Shown: positions 44,858 through 54,157 of the stretch, piece after piece
How the letters are laid out: each line of letters opens with the position of its first letter
How positions within the stretch are numbered: position 1 is the stretch's first letter
NCBI GenBank assembly: GCA_902777855.1
Contig: CACYVN010000002.1
Coordinates: 1 to 64,000 of the forward strand
Origin: an uncultured bacterium
GTDB taxonomy: Bacteria > Cyanobacteriota > Vampirovibrionia > Gastranaerophilales > Gastranaerophilaceae
Length of the DNA: 64,000 bases
Direction of reading: 5' to 3'
The notes under the pieces: generated by a model
Databases searched by the model: none
Told to the model about the DNA's origin: nothing
Seen by the model: the letters and a program-made list of their open reading frames with translations, nothing else
Position numbers and translations under genes: made by a program

Positions 44858-46852
44858 TTATATTTCAAGCAGAGTTCCCATTTTGTCTTCTGCTACGTCA
44901 ACAAGACATTTGAAATTGCCGACTCTTACTATATAAACACTTCCGTAATCAAGTCTGACCTGAAGCGGTTTATTAACGATTTTGTCAAATTTTTTCAGTA
45001 CATAAACATTTTCGCCAATTTTACCGACTAATGCCGAAATTCCGTCGGATTCTACCATATAAATACTTTTATCATTATCTATATCATATTTTGATTTTAT
45101 TGAAATGTTGAAATCCGAAGCAAGAGATTTTTTCAGTAATTCTTTTTTAGCAATAGGATTTGTTGCATTTTTCATTTCATTACGGTTGCGTCTGTGCAGC
45201 ATGTTTGAAATTTCTTTTGCTGCTGCAGAATTTTGAACCTGAATTTCATTTTCACTATCAACTATACTTAAATATTCCTCTAATGAAGAAATCAAATATT
45301 GCTCCTGAATTTCTTTCATTTCATCAGTAACTTTTGGTTTTGGCAAAAATCTTCTGCCTGTTCTGACCAAATCTGAAATACTGAATCCATGTCCGCCAAT
45401 ATTTCTTTGACTCATATTAAGTCCGGTATTTTTCAGAGTAACATGCCTGCCTTCTTTCATAGGCTCGGTCGCTACTTTATCTTGTGCAGGAAGATTTTGT
45501 CTGCTTGTCATTTTTAAATCGAGATTTTTTGCAAATGATTTTAAATTAAGACCTGACATTTGTCTTGTGATAGCTTCATCTTCAGATTGTACACCTTTTG
45601 GTGCATCAAATTGTTTCATAGACGGAGTTTGAGAAAGAGCATGTTCCATCTGAGAAACTCTTGCCGCTATCGCATCATTAACAAGTACCCCTTTTGTTCC
45701 GCCAAGATTCGTAACATAAGATGACCCGCTCTGATTTTGAGAATTTTTTGCCTGAGAATATAATTTATATTTTTCCTGCCAGCTTAAATTATCATTATTG
45801 AGAAGCTGACTGTAATCACCACTTTTTGCCTCTTGAGGTTCAGAATTATAGTTTTCAAGATATTCTTTTAACTGAGAATTATTTTTGACTGCCCTTGCAA
45901 TAATATTCATTAAAGCTCCAAGAATGAATATACCCATAACCGATAATGCACCGGCGATAGGAATTATAGGCAACTTTTTAGAATTTGTATTAATTTTTAC
46001 GATTTTTTCAATTGTTTTTGACTTATCCGTTTTTGCATTTTTTGAATTTACAGGAGGATTCTTCAAATCAAATGATGGAGCAGGTATTAGTTCAGCTGAT
46101 GTTGTTTCAATAACCGGTTTTGTTTCGGCTTTTGGTTGTACAACAGGTTTCTTTTCAACTTTTGGCTGAATATTCTGAGCCGATTTTGCCATTTCCTGAC
46201 TTACAACAGGTACATGCACATCAACAGGTTTAAGTGCAATTTTATTTGTATCTTGTACAGTTTTTGTTTGTGTAGTTTGCGGGGTAACTTTTTTAATATC
46301 AACAGGTTTTGCTGTTGTAGTTTTTGAAGTTGTTACAACTGCAGGTTTTACATTTGCACCGGATGTTTGAGTTGTTGCATTACTTGTTTTTTTGAAATTT
46401 TCCATTTTTTTATCAGGATCAAATTTGCTGTTTTGAGCAATAAGATTTTTGTAATCCTGCTGAGCCTTGGTCAAAGGTGCTGTTTTCTTGGTGTAGGTTT
46501 GTATTTTAACGGGTTTTGTAGTGTTAAATGTAACTTTTGTGTAGCCGCCAATACCGTCGTCAATATTTTTTACACTTACATTTGAAACCAAATCTCTGAC
46601 TCCGCCCAATGCAGGTACAATGGATTGATTTCCTGCAACATTTGGCAGTAAAACCACATAAGTATTACCTGATTTTCTTGTTACAACAGTATTTGTCGGG
46701 GCACCTGTCGTATAAAAAGTAACATCGACAGTATCTTCACTTGATGCCTTTTTGACATCCATTCTTAATAAATCACTACCCGCAAAAGCGGTATTACCTG
46801 CAAATAAAACGACTGAAAGAACAGTTGTAACTAATAATTTTCTACTTATCAT
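44858..46852 (-). CDS. AMIN-domain envelope protein (664 aa)
   Basis: Signal peptide (MISRKLLVTTVLSVVLFAG), then a beta-rich AMIN-like domain (about 25-125: DVKKASSEDTVDVTFYTTG; YVVLLPNVAG). AMIN domains hold secretins or amidases at the cell wall. A long Thr/Lys/Pro-rich linker follows, a membrane helix at about 295-320 (IPIAGALSVMGIFILGALM), then a helical Gln/Ser-rich part and a C-terminal domain of about 120 aa ending KMGTLLEI. The topology (exported N-half, cytoplasmic C-half) is unusual for AMIN proteins. Function unknown; envelope tether inferred. Confidence 0.78.
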   Translation of the reverse strand: MISRKLLVTTVLSVVLFAGNTAFAGSDLLRMDVKKASSEDTVDVTFYTTGAPTNTVVTRKSGNTYVVLLPNVAGNQSIVPALGGVRDLVSNVSVKNIDDGIGGYTKVTFNTTKPVKIQTYTKKTAPLTKAQQDYKNLIAQNSKFDPDKKMENFKKTSNATTQTSGANVKPAVVTTSKTTTAKPVDIKKVTPQTTQTKTVQDTNKIALKPVDVHVPVVSQEMAKSAQNIQPKVEKKPVVQPKAETKPVIETTSAELIPAPSFDLKNPPVNSKNAKTDKSKTIEKIVKINTNSKKLPIIPIAGALSVMGIFILGALMNIIARAVKNNSQLKEYLENYNSEPQEAKSGDYSQLLNNDNLSWQEKYKLYSQAKNSQNQSGSSYVTNLGGTKGVLVNDAIAARVSQMEHALSQTPSMKQFDAPKGVQSEDEAITRQMSGLNLKSFAKNLDLKMTSRQNLPAQDKVATEPMKEGRHVTLKNTGLNMSQRNIGGHGFSISDLVRTGRRFLPKPKVTDEMKEIQEQYLISSLEEYLSIVDSENEIQVQNSAAAKEISNMLHRRNRNEMKNATNPIAKKELLKKSLASDFNISIKSKYDIDNDKSIYMVESDGISALVGKIGENVYVLKKFDKIVNKPLQVRLDYGSVYIVRVGNFKCLVDVAEDKMGTLLEI

Positions 46853-46944
46853 ATTTTCCGTTATCTTTAAAAAACTACACTTCTACTTTATATAATAGTC
46901 GAGAATAAAATTTTTTGCTACTTTATTAATATTTGGTAAATTTA

Positions 46945-46953
46945 TGTTACAAT
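46945..46953 (+). promoter_or_regulatory. Extended -10 promoter of era (leaderless)
   Basis: TGtTACAAT, then ACAGAC (6 nt) and ATG at 46960. The upstream in-frame TTG at 46933 is before this box and so cannot be the start. Confidence 0.65.
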
Positions 46954-46959
46954 ACAGAC

Positions 46960-47850
46960 ATGAAATGCGGATTTGTAACTATAATCGGACGCCCGAATGT
47001 GGGCAAATCAACCCTGTTAAATCAGATTTTGGGGCAAAAAATTGTTATTGCAACAGATAAAGCACAAACCACAAGAAAACGTATTAAAGGTATTCTGACA
47101 AATGAACAGGGACAAATCATTTTTATAGATACTCCCGGAATACACAGACCGCTTAATAAACTCGGCGAATTTTTGATTGATGAAGCAAAAATTGCTATTC
47201 CGGATGCTGATGTAATAATTTTTCTTGTTGACGGTTCGGAAAGTGCCGGAAAAGGTGACAAATGGATTGTTCAAAACCTTTTGGAAACAAAAATTCCGAT
47301 TATTATTGTAATGAACAAGGTTGATAAGGTTAAAAAGCCCGAAAAAGTTGAAGAAAATCTGCTTAGCTACAAAACACTTTTTAACCAAAATCTTCCTGTC
47401 ATACGAATTTCTGCAAAAACAGGACGAAATATTGACACCTTACTCAAAAATTTATACAAAAAACTGCCCGAAGGTGAAATTATGTACCCCGAAGATGTCG
47501 TAACGGAAGAAACAATGCGTGATGTGGCACAGGAAATCATAAGGGAAAAAATTTTGATTAACACATCAGATGAAATTCCTCACGCTGTTGCAGTTAAGAT
47601 AGAAAACTATTTTGAACAGGAAGATATTGATAAAATTTACGCAACGATTTATTGCGAAACAAAGAGCCAAAAGGGGATTTTGATAGGCAAAGGCGGAAGT
47701 TTACTCAAAAAAATCGGCACTGAAGCAAGACAGGATTTGGAAAAAATTACAGAAAAAAAAGTTTTCTTGGGGTTGGAAGTCAAAGTTGAAAAAGATTGGC
47801 GCAAAAAAGATAATATTTTAAAAGATTTTGGGTATAAAGAGGAAAAATAA
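46960..47850 (+). CDS. era: GTPase Era
   Basis: A 296-aa Ras-like GTPase plus KH domain for 16S rRNA maturation and 30S assembly. G1 GRPNVGKSTL, G2 TTRKRIKG, G3 DTPGIH, G4 NKVDKV, G5 SAKTGRN are intact; the KH domain has KGILIGKGGSLLKKIG. Start at 46960 (MKCGFVTIIGRPNVGKST) matches the family. Leaderless prediction puts a second ribosome-related gene, with lepA, in that class. Confidence 0.96.
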   Translation: MKCGFVTIIGRPNVGKSTLLNQILGQKIVIATDKAQTTRKRIKGILTNEQGQIIFIDTPGIHRPLNKLGEFLIDEAKIAIPDADVIIFLVDGSESAGKGDKWIVQNLLETKIPIIIVMNKVDKVKKPEKVEENLLSYKTLFNQNLPVIRISAKTGRNIDTLLKNLYKKLPEGEIMYPEDVVTEETMRDVAQEIIREKILINTSDEIPHAVAVKIENYFEQEDIDKIYATIYCETKSQKGILIGKGGSLLKKIGTEARQDLEKITEKKVFLGLEVKVEKDWRKKDNILKDFGYKEEK

Positions 47851-48426
47851 TCAAACCTATTTAGTAGTGACGGATTAGGGGAATTTTCAAAAAGTACACT
47901 ATTCCTTATAATAGATAAGTATTTTCGAGTTTATTATAAAAAATAATGGTAACTATATAGGAGTTACCACAAAAATAGGTTAAAATCAGCACCCACCCCA
48001 ACCCTCCCTCGTGAGGGAGGGAGAAATTTCAAATTTAACAGAATGTGAAATTTAGAAATTTGGGTGGGTGATTATCCGTTAGGGATAACCGTTTTGCCAA
48101 AATTTTGTGGTAAATAATATATAATTGCCAAAAATAATTTATAAATAATAAATTACTTCTTTTCTTTAAATAATTTGTAAGTTGGGGTTTCTACCCCAAC
48201 AATTATAATGTTGGGCTGAAAGCCCAACTTACCGGTTTGCCAACCAACACTGCTATCGAAAATTTTGCGACCAATAAATTTGCAAAGGACTATTTACTAT
48301 TCACCACTCACCATTCACTCAAAAGCATTATCCGACCTGCAATACCAACAAACTTTAATCAGGTAATAAATACTGTTAAAATATCCGACATAAAAACTAT
48401 TTACTTGAACTTTTAAAAACAATATA
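47851..48426. repeat. Gene-free gap with several dispersed repeats
   Basis: 47991-48070 is a CACCCACCC...GGGTGGGTG-bounded element with CCCTCCCTC-GTGA-GGGAGGG inside. 48177-48232 is an inverted pair: GTAAGTTGGGG-TTTCTA-CCCCAAC and GTTGGGC-TGAAA-GCCCAACTTAC, 9 bp apart, arranged like a REPIN. No coding frame of note. Confidence 0.7.
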
Positions 48427-48428
48427 AT
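48400..48428 (+). promoter_or_regulatory. Promoter of OppD-like ATPase gene (leaderless)
   Basis: TTTACT (48400-48405), 17-bp spacer, TATAAT (48423-48428), then 7 nt to ATG at 48436. The ATG at 48427 overlaps the -10 box, so it is not in the mRNA. Confidence 0.65.
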
Positions 48429-48435
48429 GAACTTG

Positions 48436-49392
48436 ATGTCTGTTTTAGAAGTAAAAAATTTGAATTTGGGTTTTGCTGTTGAAGATAGTTTTCAGCAGGC
48501 ACTTTTTGATGTAAGTTTTTCACTTGAAAAAGGGCAGACACTCGCACTTGTCGGTGAATCCGGCTGCGGAAAAACAATGAGCGCAATGAGTATTCTCAAC
48601 CTTATACCCAAAACCGCAAAAATTACAAGCGGAGAAATTATATACAACGGTGAAAATCTTTTGGACAAAACCCAAAAAGAAATGAGCAAAATCAGAGGGG
48701 GCAAAATTGCACTCATACCGCAAGACCCGATGACCTCACTTAATCCGTTATACACGGTGGGCGACCAACTTTTGGAAGTCATTAAAATTCACAAAAATTT
48801 GCACGGCAAAGAAGCAAAAAGGCAGGCAATAGAGGCATTTGAAGCGGTACAAATACCTGATGCCCGAAACAGACTGAACAACTACCCTCACGAATTTTCA
48901 GGCGGAATGAAGCAAAGAGCGGTTATAGCCATGGCGCTTGCAACAGATGCGGAAATTCTTATAGCAGATGAACCGACAACTGCCCTTGATGTGACAATTC
49001 AGGCACAAATTATGAAACTCTTAAACGAGATTAAACAAAATAATCAGACATCAATTCTTTTGATTACGCACGATTTGGCACTTGTAAGCGAAAACTCTCA
49101 AAATATTGCGGTAATGTATGCAGGCAGAATAGTAGAAAGCGCACCAGCCAATGAATTTTTCTCAAATCCGAATCACCCGTATACACAAGCCTTGTTAAAG
49201 TCTATCCCGTCAAACAGACAAACCCCGCTTGAAACAATAAAGGGGCAACCCCCAACGCTGCAACAAAAAATTGACGGCTGTCGTTTTCACCCAAGATGCG
49301 ATTATTGCGGGGGCAGATGTCAGGTTGAAGTACCGGCACTCAAAGAAATCACACAAAACCATTTCAGTGCATGTTTTTTAAATGGAATATAA
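48436..49392 (+). CDS. Oligopeptide/dipeptide ABC transporter ATPase, OppD/DppD-like
   Basis: A 318-aa ATPase with Walker A GESGCGKTMS, Q-loop IPQDPMTSLNP, signature FSGGMKQRAVIAMAL, Walker B ILIADEPTTALD and H-loop ITHDLALV. The C-terminal peptide-transporter extension has RFHPRCDYCGGRCQ...HFSACF, Cys-rich as in OppD/DppD. It normally pairs with OppF, two permeases and a binding protein, none of which is here. Start at 48436 (MSVLEVKNLNLGF) from promoter position and family fit. A strong shared terminator follows. Confidence 0.9.
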   Translation: MSVLEVKNLNLGFAVEDSFQQALFDVSFSLEKGQTLALVGESGCGKTMSAMSILNLIPKTAKITSGEIIYNGENLLDKTQKEMSKIRGGKIALIPQDPMTSLNPLYTVGDQLLEVIKIHKNLHGKEAKRQAIEAFEAVQIPDARNRLNNYPHEFSGGMKQRAVIAMALATDAEILIADEPTTALDVTIQAQIMKLLNEIKQNNQTSILLITHDLALVSENSQNIAVMYAGRIVESAPANEFFSNPNHPYTQALLKSIPSNRQTPLETIKGQPPTLQQKIDGCRFHPRCDYCGGRCQVEVPALKEITQNHFSACFLNGI

Positions 49393-49420
49393 AAAAGCCC
49401 TCTCAAAAGAGAGGGCTTTT
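49393..49420. terminator. Bidirectional intrinsic terminator
   Basis: A 12-bp stem, AAAAGCCCTCTC / GAGAGGGCTTTT, with loop AAAA, between convergent OppD-like gene and adhE. Confidence 0.93.
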
Positions 49421-49433
49421 TACTATTTATAAT

Positions 49434-52130
49434 CTACTTAGCAGATTTTTTCTTATTTGATTTAGCAGGGTAGTAATCTCTTACAACACCGTTAAATGCA
49501 TCAATATAAATTTCTCTGATATCACTCATCAGCGGATATGCCGGGTTTGCACCTGTGCATTGATCGTCAAATGCAAGTTCTACCATTTCATCTAATTTCG
49601 CATAGAATTCTTCTTCTGTTACACCAAAATCTTTAATTGAATTTGGTAAGTTAATTGATTTCATAAGTTTATCAACTGCCTGAATATACAATTCAACTTT
49701 TTCATCCAAAGTTTTTCCGCCCAAACCTAATTCGTCAGCAATTTGAGCATATTTTTCTTTTGCATTCGGATATTTATATTGAGGGAATGTTGCCTGTTTA
49801 TGCGGATAATCAACTGCATTATATTTGATAATTTGTCTGAATAATAATGCGTTTGCAACACCGTGAGGAACATGGAACATTGCACCGAGTTTGTGAGCCA
49901 TAGAGTGACACAAACCTAAGAATGAGTTAGCAAATGCCATACCTGCAATAGTTGCGGCATAGTGCATTTTTTCTCTTGCTTTAGGATTGTTTGCACCTTC
50001 TGACCAAGACGGTTCTAAATATCTGAATACCAACTTAATTGCTTCCAAAGCGTTTGAATTAGTGAAGTTTGTAGCCATACAAGAAACATACGCTTCAGTT
50101 GCGTGAACCAATGCGTCAATACCTGATGCAGAAGTCAAACCTTTTGGCATGCCGTCAACAAAGTTCGGATCAATAATTGCCATATTCGGTGTTAAAGCAT
50201 AATCCGCAATCGCATATTTAACGTGAGTTTCATCGTCTGTGATAATCGCAAACGGTGTAACTTCAGAACCCGTACCTGATGTTGTCGGGATTGCAACCAT
50301 AGTTGCTTTTTTACCCAAATCAGGAATAGAGCAGATTCTCTTTCTGATATCCATAAATCTCATTGAAATATCACTGAAATCCGTTTCAGGCTGTTCATAC
50401 ATTAACCACATAATCTTTGCGGCATCCATTGGAGAACCACCGCCCAATGCGATAAATACATCAGGTTCATAAGGTTTGATTATATCCATTGCTTGTCTGA
50501 TTGTAGATAATGTCGGATCAGGTTTAACATCAAAGAAGATTTCATGGTCAATTCCGATTTCATCAAGAACATTTGTAATCGCATCAACTGCCCCTGAATT
50601 AAACAAAAATCTGTCAGTTACGATAAATGCACGCTTTTTACCTGCCAATTCACGAAGAGCCAAATCAGTAGCGCCTCTTTTAAAGTAAACCTTTGAAGGA
50701 ACCTTGAACCACAACATGTTTTCTCTCCTTTCAGCAACTGTTTTGTAGTTAAGTAAGTTTTCTACCCCGATGTTACCTGAGATAGCGTTTTTACCCCAAG
50801 AACCGCAACCTAAGGATAATGACGGTTCAAGTTTGAAGTTGTATAAATCACCAATACCACCTTGTGATGAAGGTGAGTTGATAAGTACACGACAAGAAGG
50901 CATCAATTCTGCATAATGGTCAATTCTTTCAGATGTTCTCGGATCTGTGTAAAGAACTGAAGTATGACCTGCACCGCCTTTTGAAACTAATTCGTAAGCC
51001 ATCTTTGATGCTTCTTCATAGTTTTTAGCCTTATACATAGTCAAAATCGGTGATAATTTTTCTCTTGAGAACGGATCAGACCAATCAACAGAAGGTCTTT
51101 CAACCAAAAGAATTTTTGAATATTCAGGAATTTCAAAACCTGAAAGTTCAGCAATCTTAACTGCACTCTGACCGACAATCGCAGGATGAGCAGTTCCTCT
51201 GTTCGGGTCGATAAACGGCAAATCAATCATTTTTTGCTGTTCAGCTTTAGATACTAAATAAGCACCTCTGTACTGAAATTCTTTTTTAACTTCTTCATAA
51301 ACATCTTCAACAACTACAACAGATTGTTCAGATGCACAAATCATACCGTTATCAAAAGTCTTTGACATAATAATTGAAGAAACAGCCATTTTAATATCGG
51401 CAGTTTCATCAATAACAGCAGATGTATTGCCGGGTCCGACACCCAATGCAGGGTTGCCTGATGAGTAAGCAGCCTTAACCATACCCGGACCGCCTGTTGC
51501 CAAAATACAAGCAATGTCAGGGTGCTGCATTAACTGACCCGAAAGTTCAACTGACGGAACATCAATCCATCCGATAATATCTTCAGGTGCGCCAGCTTTA
51601 ACAGCAGCTTCCAAAACTACTTTTGCAGCTTCGATAGTTGATTTTGTTGCACGAGGGTGTGGTGAGAATATTATTGCGTTACGAGTTTTCAAAGCAATTA
51701 ATGATTTGAAAATTGCAGTTGATGTCGGGTTTGTTGTAGGAATGATACCTGCAATAATACCAAGTGGTTCTGCTACAATTTTTGTACCGTTTGCTTTGTC
51801 TTCTTTAATGATTCCGCAAGTTTTTGCGTTTTTGTGTTTGTTATAAATATATTCACTTGCGAAGTGATTTTTGATAATTTTATCTTCTAATACGCCCATT
51901 CCTGTTTCTTCAGCAGCCATACGAGCCAAAGGAATACGAGCTTTGTCAGCCGCTGTTGCAGCTGCTTTGAAAATTTTATCAACCTGTTCTTGTGTGTAAG
52001 TTGAATAAATTTTTTGTGCTTTTTTAACTCTTTCAATAAGCAGTTCAAATTGTTCTGCACTGTCAACAACCGTTGATTTATTAAGACTTTTTTCAAGTTT
52101 TTCAACGGTTTTTTTGTTTTTTGTAGTCAT
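49434..52130 (-). CDS. adhE: Bifunctional aldehyde-alcohol dehydrogenase
   Basis: An 898-aa fermentation enzyme that reduces acetyl-CoA to acetaldehyde and then ethanol, recycling two NADH. N-terminal CoA-acylating aldehyde dehydrogenase with catalytic Cys in NGMICASEQSVVV; linker; C-terminal iron alcohol dehydrogenase with GGGSPMDAAKIM and the metal-binding HSMAHKLGAMFHVPHG. Forms spirosomes in characterised bacteria. Start at 52130 is set by AAGGAG; the ATG at 52193 has none. Indicates an anaerobic fermentative life style. Confidence 0.96.
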   Translation of the reverse strand: MTTKNKKTVEKLEKSLNKSTVVDSAEQFELLIERVKKAQKIYSTYTQEQVDKIFKAAATAADKARIPLARMAAEETGMGVLEDKIIKNHFASEYIYNKHKNAKTCGIIKEDKANGTKIVAEPLGIIAGIIPTTNPTSTAIFKSLIALKTRNAIIFSPHPRATKSTIEAAKVVLEAAVKAGAPEDIIGWIDVPSVELSGQLMQHPDIACILATGGPGMVKAAYSSGNPALGVGPGNTSAVIDETADIKMAVSSIIMSKTFDNGMICASEQSVVVVEDVYEEVKKEFQYRGAYLVSKAEQQKMIDLPFIDPNRGTAHPAIVGQSAVKIAELSGFEIPEYSKILLVERPSVDWSDPFSREKLSPILTMYKAKNYEEASKMAYELVSKGGAGHTSVLYTDPRTSERIDHYAELMPSCRVLINSPSSQGGIGDLYNFKLEPSLSLGCGSWGKNAISGNIGVENLLNYKTVAERRENMLWFKVPSKVYFKRGATDLALRELAGKKRAFIVTDRFLFNSGAVDAITNVLDEIGIDHEIFFDVKPDPTLSTIRQAMDIIKPYEPDVFIALGGGSPMDAAKIMWLMYEQPETDFSDISMRFMDIRKRICSIPDLGKKATMVAIPTTSGTGSEVTPFAIITDDETHVKYAIADYALTPNMAIIDPNFVDGMPKGLTSASGIDALVHATEAYVSCMATNFTNSNALEAIKLVFRYLEPSWSEGANNPKAREKMHYAATIAGMAFANSFLGLCHSMAHKLGAMFHVPHGVANALLFRQIIKYNAVDYPHKQATFPQYKYPNAKEKYAQIADELGLGGKTLDEKVELYIQAVDKLMKSINLPNSIKDFGVTEEEFYAKLDEMVELAFDDQCTGANPAYPLMSDIREIYIDAFNGVVRDYYPAKSNKKKSAK

Positions 52131-52288
52131 ATTTTTTCTCCTTTTATATAAATAATAACATAAGAATTTTATTTTATTCGTGATTTTTTTCACAAATTAT
52201 TTATACAATTATTATAGATTAAATTAATTTATTTATCAAGTGTATTATGTACAATCTTTATAAGTTCTTTATATTTATTACTTTTTTG

Positions 52289-52297
52289 TGCTATACT
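52289..52297 (+). promoter_or_regulatory. Extended -10 promoter of ilvE
   Basis: TGcTATACT, with predicted 5' leader of about 17 nt holding AGGAGGG (52307-52313), 7 nt from the ATG. Contrast with the leaderless genes. Confidence 0.65.
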
Positions 52298-52320
52298 TGT
52301 TTTATCAGGAGGGATAAATT

Positions 52321-53355
52321 ATGCAGACTATGGAAAAGGCAAATATAGACTGGACAAACTTAGGTTTTGGGTATTATAAAACCGATAAAAGATTTGTATC
52401 AATGTTTAAAGACGGCAAATGGGACAATGGTGAACTCATTGATGATGAAAATATTACAATGAATGAATGTGCATGTGTTTTACAATACGCTCAGACCTGT
52501 TTTGAAGGTATGAAAGCATATGAAACGATTGACGGGCATGTTGTAGTTTTCAGACCTGATTTGAATGCGGAAAGGATGTTTAACACTGCCCAAAGACTTG
52601 AAATGCAACCTTATCCGCAGGATAAATTTGTTGAGGCGGTAGAAAAAACAGTTAAAGCAAACCTGAAATATGTTCCTCCATACGGAACGGGGGCAAGTCT
52701 TTACATCAGACCATATCTGTTCGGATATTCCCCTGTAATGGGTGTAAAACCGGCGCAAGATTTTATGTTCAGAGTGTTTGTTTCCCCTGTCGGTCCGTAT
52801 TTTAAAGGCGGTTCAAAACCTATTACACTAAAAGTCAGCGATTTTGACAGAGCAGCTCCGCATGGAACAGGACATGTTAAAGCAGGACTTAATTATGCAA
52901 TGAGCTTACACGCCGGCGTAACAGCACACAAAGAAGGTTATGCCGAAAACTTATACCTTGACCCGCAAACCCGTACAAAAGTTGAAGAAACAGGCGGTGC
53001 AAACTTCTTATTCATTACAAAAGACGGAAAAGTTGTTACACCGAAATCATCAAGTATATTGCCGTCTATTACAAGACGTTCATTGATGTATGTTGCTCAG
53101 CACTATCTGGGGCTTGAAGTCGAAGAAAGAGAAGTTTATCTTGAAGAACTCAAAGATTTTGCAGAATGCGGTCTTTGCGGCACTGCGGCGGTTATTTCTC
53201 CTGTCGGCAGAATTGATGATCATGGAAAATCAATCAACTTTCCGTCAGGAATGGATGCTCCCGGTGAAATCACCAAAAAACTTTATGATACTCTTACCGG
53301 TATTCAATACGGTAAAATTGAAGCTCCGGAAGGCTGGATAAGAAAAATTGTTTAA
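52321..53355 (+). CDS. ilvE: Branched-chain amino-acid aminotransferase
   Basis: A 344-aa fold-type IV PLP enzyme for the last step of Val, Leu and Ile synthesis. FEGMKAYETIDG, the RPYLFGYSP active-site stretch, KAGLNYAMSLHAG with the PLP Lys in GHVKAGLNYA, ETGGANFLFI and CGLCGTAAVISPVG are present. Strong SD and promoter. Ends with a hairpin terminator. Confidence 0.95.
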   Translation: MQTMEKANIDWTNLGFGYYKTDKRFVSMFKDGKWDNGELIDDENITMNECACVLQYAQTCFEGMKAYETIDGHVVVFRPDLNAERMFNTAQRLEMQPYPQDKFVEAVEKTVKANLKYVPPYGTGASLYIRPYLFGYSPVMGVKPAQDFMFRVFVSPVGPYFKGGSKPITLKVSDFDRAAPHGTGHVKAGLNYAMSLHAGVTAHKEGYAENLYLDPQTRTKVEETGGANFLFITKDGKVVTPKSSSILPSITRRSLMYVAQHYLGLEVEEREVYLEELKDFAECGLCGTAAVISPVGRIDDHGKSINFPSGMDAPGEITKKLYDTLTGIQYGKIEAPEGWIRKIV

Positions 53356-53379
53356 TTAAAAAATACATAAAAAAAATAA

Positions 53380-53415
53380 AAACTCGAGCAGTTTGGGGTA
53401 AATTGCTTGAGTTTT
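53380..53415. terminator. Terminator of ilvE
   Basis: AAACTCGAGCAGTTT / AATTGCTTGAGTTT stem with T-tail. Confidence 0.85.
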
Positions 53416-53498
53416 CTTTTGGGGTAATTAGTCTTTGTATGACTATGTTTTATGGGGTTTATTAGGGGTAAATATTAGGAGTTAAATTATATTTTTAA

Positions 53499-53783
53499 TT
53501 AAGCCATATACGGTAAATGTATATAGTTTTCGTTTACTGTGTTTCTTTTCGGGGTTGATAGTATATTATAAGCCTTAACAAAACTGTAACCAAGAGCCTT
53601 CAACGGGTTTGAATGAACAAAATCAGCATTTTGGGTAATGTATAAATCTTTTTCAAAGTTGATTTTGTTGTTTGAATTCTTATCAAGATTCATCAAACCT
53701 ACTCTTGAATTATTATTGTTATTATTAGTACCGAAAGAAATCGGTTTTATTGTTGTTATTTTTACAGGATTTATAGTAATCAT
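53499..53783 (-). CDS. Small SFGT-motif, Asn-rich protein (94 aa)
   Basis: N-terminus MITINPVKITTIKPISFGTN carries SFG at residues 16-18, then six Asn in a row and a soluble remainder with DLYITQNADFVHS. No signal peptide or known domain. AAGGAGGT is a perfect SD. Another member by motif of the SFG group. Function unknown. Confidence 0.72.
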   Translation of the reverse strand: MITINPVKITTIKPISFGTNNNNNNSRVGLMNLDKNSNNKINFEKDLYITQNADFVHSNPLKALGYSFVKAYNILSTPKRNTVNENYIHLPYMA

Positions 53784-54157
53784 TGTTACCTCCTTTTCGG
53801 GATTAAGTGTAAATTCAACACTTCATTTGACACAAATACTATAAATCATAAAAAATAATTTGTCAAGACCTATTATGAACTTTTGTTAAGCATGCTGAAA
53901 AATAGGCTGTGAAATGATTTTACCATAAAGTGCTGAAAGTACACTTATTCGTATCTTTTATAATTGCATGCTTAATAATCAGTCAATTTTTTCGATTTTA
54001 AATTTTTTATGCTATAATTTAGAAGTTAAAGAGGGAATAATGCAGGTCGGTTTACCCCTCTACCTCTGGGAGAGGGTTGGATTTCAAAACGAAGTACGAG
54101 TTTTAGAAATCCGGGTGAAGGTCACCACGCCGACAATAAATAAGGAGAAAGATTAAA
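53784..54157. repeat. Gene-free gap with CCCTC-edged repeat
   Basis: 54054-54124 runs CCCCTCTACCTCTGGGAGAGGG, then TTGGATTTC, GTACGAGTTTTAGAAAT and CCGGGTGA; reverse-complement copy of 29651-29718. A 62-codon frame across it is repeat-derived. fabG's SD follows. Confidence 0.7.

Noticed and set aside
46933-46959. TTG start for era
   Set aside because: It precedes the -10 box, and the added residues are not part of the Era family N-terminus.
48427-48435. Upstream ATG for the OppD-like protein
   Set aside because: It overlaps the TATAAT box, so it cannot be in the transcript; the ATG at 48436 fits promoter and family.
53968-54156. 62-codon plus-strand frame before fabG
   Set aside because: Most of it runs through a CCCTC-edged repeat; the fabG SD lies inside its end.
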